NCBI GenBank assembly: GCA_037176905.1
Contig: JBBBWG010011113.1
Span: forward strand, 1-64,000
Direction of reading: 5' to 3'
DNA: 64,000 bases
Origin: Azolla pinnata
Lineage: Eukaryota > Streptophyta > Polypodiopsida > Salviniales > Salviniaceae
The notes under the pieces were generated by a model. It had not been told where the DNA came from. It did no database searches and saw only the letters and a program-made list of their open reading frames with translations. Of the stretch, positions 62,665 to 64,000 are shown one piece after another. A program made the translations under genes and the position numbers. Within the stretch, counting starts at the first letter, position 1. Every line of letters starts with the position of its first letter.

Positions 62665-64000
62665 ATGAGCAAAGCAGGTCCTCTCCCTGCTCTCCACCCT
62701 CCGCCCCCTCAACATCAGATGGGCCCATCCCCCGCAGTCGCCCCTGAACAATGCAATCCCCCTCTCGAACACGCCTCTACCCTCGACCGCTCCTCTCTCA
62801 TGACTATGATCAAGCGTTGCGGGAAACGCAAAGACATGATCAACGCCACGAAGATATACGCCGCCGCCGTCGACAAGCACCTCTTCCCGAAGGATGTTTC
62901 TGTGGGTAATGCCCTGGTAAGTATGTTTGCAAACTGCGGAGCTCTGAGCGACGCGCAACAGCTCTTCGATCAGCTTCCCGTGCGAGATGCGGTGTCGTGG
63001 ACCTCGCTGATTTCTGCTTATGCCAAACATGGACATGGAAAGAAAGCTTTGTGCTGCTTCAGGGGTATGCGAGACGAAGGATTCTCTCCCGATTCTATCA
63101 CGTTTATTTGCATCTTGAAAGTTTGTGCTGCCTTACGGCGTCAGGACCTCGGGGAAGAGATCTATGATGAGGCCGTGAGGCGTGGCATGTTAGAGAAAGA
63201 TGTTGTTCTCGGCACTGCATTCGTCGACATGTATGCCAAGTGTAACGCGTTGCACAAAGCACAAGAAGTGTTTGATAAGCTCCCAGCTCGGAATGTTGTG
63301 TCTTGGACTGCTCTGATTTGTGGCTATGCTCAACATGGGCTCAGCAATCAAGCCCTCGATTGCTTTATGCAGATGCAAGATGAAGGCATTGCTCCGAATG
63401 CAGTTACTTACATTTGCATATTGAAAGCTTGTGGTGGCACATCATTCCTTGATATGGGACAGGCTATACATGCCAAGATAAAGAAAGAAGGGTTACTTGG
63501 AAAAGATATAGTGCTTGGCACTGCGTTGGTGGACATGTATGCGAAATGTGGTGCTCTTAAACAAGCACAAGAAGTTTTTGATCAGCTCCCTGAACCGAAT
63601 GTTGTCTCATGGAACGCCTTGATCACTGGGTATGTGCAGCATGGCCTTGGTGATATGGCCTTGAACTGCTATAGAAGAATGAGACAGGACGGCTATCTCC
63701 CGACATCTGTAACCTTCATTTGCATCTTGAAGGCATGTGGTAGTGTTGGATCCCTTGAGATCGGAGAAGCGATACACACTGAAGTGCGAAGGGAGGGTCT
63801 GCTCTTAAGAGATACCATGATTGGTACAGCACTGGTGGACATGTATGCCAAATGTGGCATCCTCGAAAAAGCACAAGAAGTGTTCGAGGAACTTTCAGTG
63901 CGGGATGTTGTAGCCTGGAATGCACTCATGGCAGGTTATGTTCAGCACGAACTTGGTCATAAAGCCGTGAGCTGTTTTATGAAGATGCACGACCATGGAT
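62665..64000 (+). CDS. pentatricopeptide repeat protein, PLS class, partial (runs off the window)
   Basis: The frame is open from the ATG at 62665 to the window end, 445 codons, with no stop. After a Pro-rich N-terminus of about 45 residues come P-L-S blocks with classic signatures: VGNALVSMFANCGALSDAQ, VSWTSLISAYAKHGHG, VVLGTAFVDMYAKCNALHKA, ITFICILKVCAAL and VVSWNALITGYVQHGLG. The blocks are very alike. The product should bind organelle RNA. The C-terminus, and so whether E or DYW domains follow, lies outside the window. No clear transit peptide is seen; an upstream exon is possible because a CTGCAG acceptor-like site lies 27 bp before the ATG. Confidence 0.9.
   Translation, partial: MSKAGPLPALHPPPPQHQMGPSPAVAPEQCNPPLEHASTLDRSSLMTMIKRCGKRKDMINATKIYAAAVDKHLFPKDVSVGNALVSMFANCGALSDAQQLFDQLPVRDAVSWTSLISAYAKHGHGKKALCCFRGMRDEGFSPDSITFICILKVCAALRRQDLGEEIYDEAVRRGMLEKDVVLGTAFVDMYAKCNALHKAQEVFDKLPARNVVSWTALICGYAQHGLSNQALDCFMQMQDEGIAPNAVTYICILKACGGTSFLDMGQAIHAKIKKEGLLGKDIVLGTALVDMYAKCGALKQAQEVFDQLPEPNVVSWNALITGYVQHGLGDMALNCYRRMRQDGYLPTSVTFICILKACGSVGSLEIGEAIHTEVRREGLLLRDTMIGTALVDMYAKCGILEKAQEVFEELSVRDVVAWNALMAGYVQHELGHKAVSCFMKMHDHG

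Overview
This window is nuclear DNA of a land plant. The genes are intron-rich with canonical GT/AG junctions. They include plant-only families: a TDY-class MAP kinase, an SBT2 subtilase, a RETICULATA-related plastid protein and PLS-type pentatricopeptide (PPR) proteins. There is also an Arabidopsis-type telomere-like repeat. The style of the PPR proteins (stacked, near-identical PLS blocks) and the many minisatellites suggest a seedless vascular plant, most likely a fern. That placement is inference. Nothing bacterial, no CRISPR array and no recognisable retrovirus-like element was seen.

Layout: 425-1372(-) intronless Mn-dependent ADP-ribose/CDP-alcohol diphosphatase; 3871-5631(-) ribosomal protein eL33 (4 exons); 8158-11887(+) TDY MAP kinase (11 exons); 13733-16772(-) DSK2/ubiquilin (7 exons); 19459-21035(-) unrecognised protein with a mitochondrial-type leader (2 exons); 22852-33736(+) symplekin/ESP4 (27 exons); 35140-36432(+) LYR-motif protein of the MZM1/LYRM7 type (2 exons); 38035-42870(-) SBT2 subtilase (10 exons); 44305-46508(-) RETICULATA-related protein (8 exons); 50259-52259(+) PLS-E PPR protein; 53722-57184(+) double methyltransferase, an m3C-tRNA-type domain fused to a family-16 domain (13 exons); 58775-62083(-) incompletely resolved gene; 62665-64000(+) PPR protein running off the end. 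I rebuilt the exon chains by hand from splice sites. Each of the ten spliced models with an identified product or a full chain closes as one uninterrupted frame whose length fits its family where a family is known.

The genes are not an operon and share no pathway. Several serve general gene expression and proteostasis (eL33, symplekin, the tRNA methyltransferase, DSK2, SBT2). Others serve organelles (MZM1-like, RETICULATA-related, PPR proteins, the unknown mitochondrial-type protein).

The most striking features are small tandem repeats at gene 5' ends and one inside a coding region. A 24-bp repeat in symplekin exon 9 builds a row of SUMO-acceptor-like psi-K-x-E motifs. Ten W-box cores precede the MZM1-like gene. 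A 12-bp repeat of G-box/ABRE elements and a 42-bp minisatellite lie upstream of DSK2. A 22-bp telomere-like array sits before the first PPR gene, and several nested minisatellites lie at 59.6-61.85 kb. No wholly new system was identified. The best candidates for new biology are the symplekin SUMO-motif array, the promoter repeat arrays and the unrecognised 294-residue protein.
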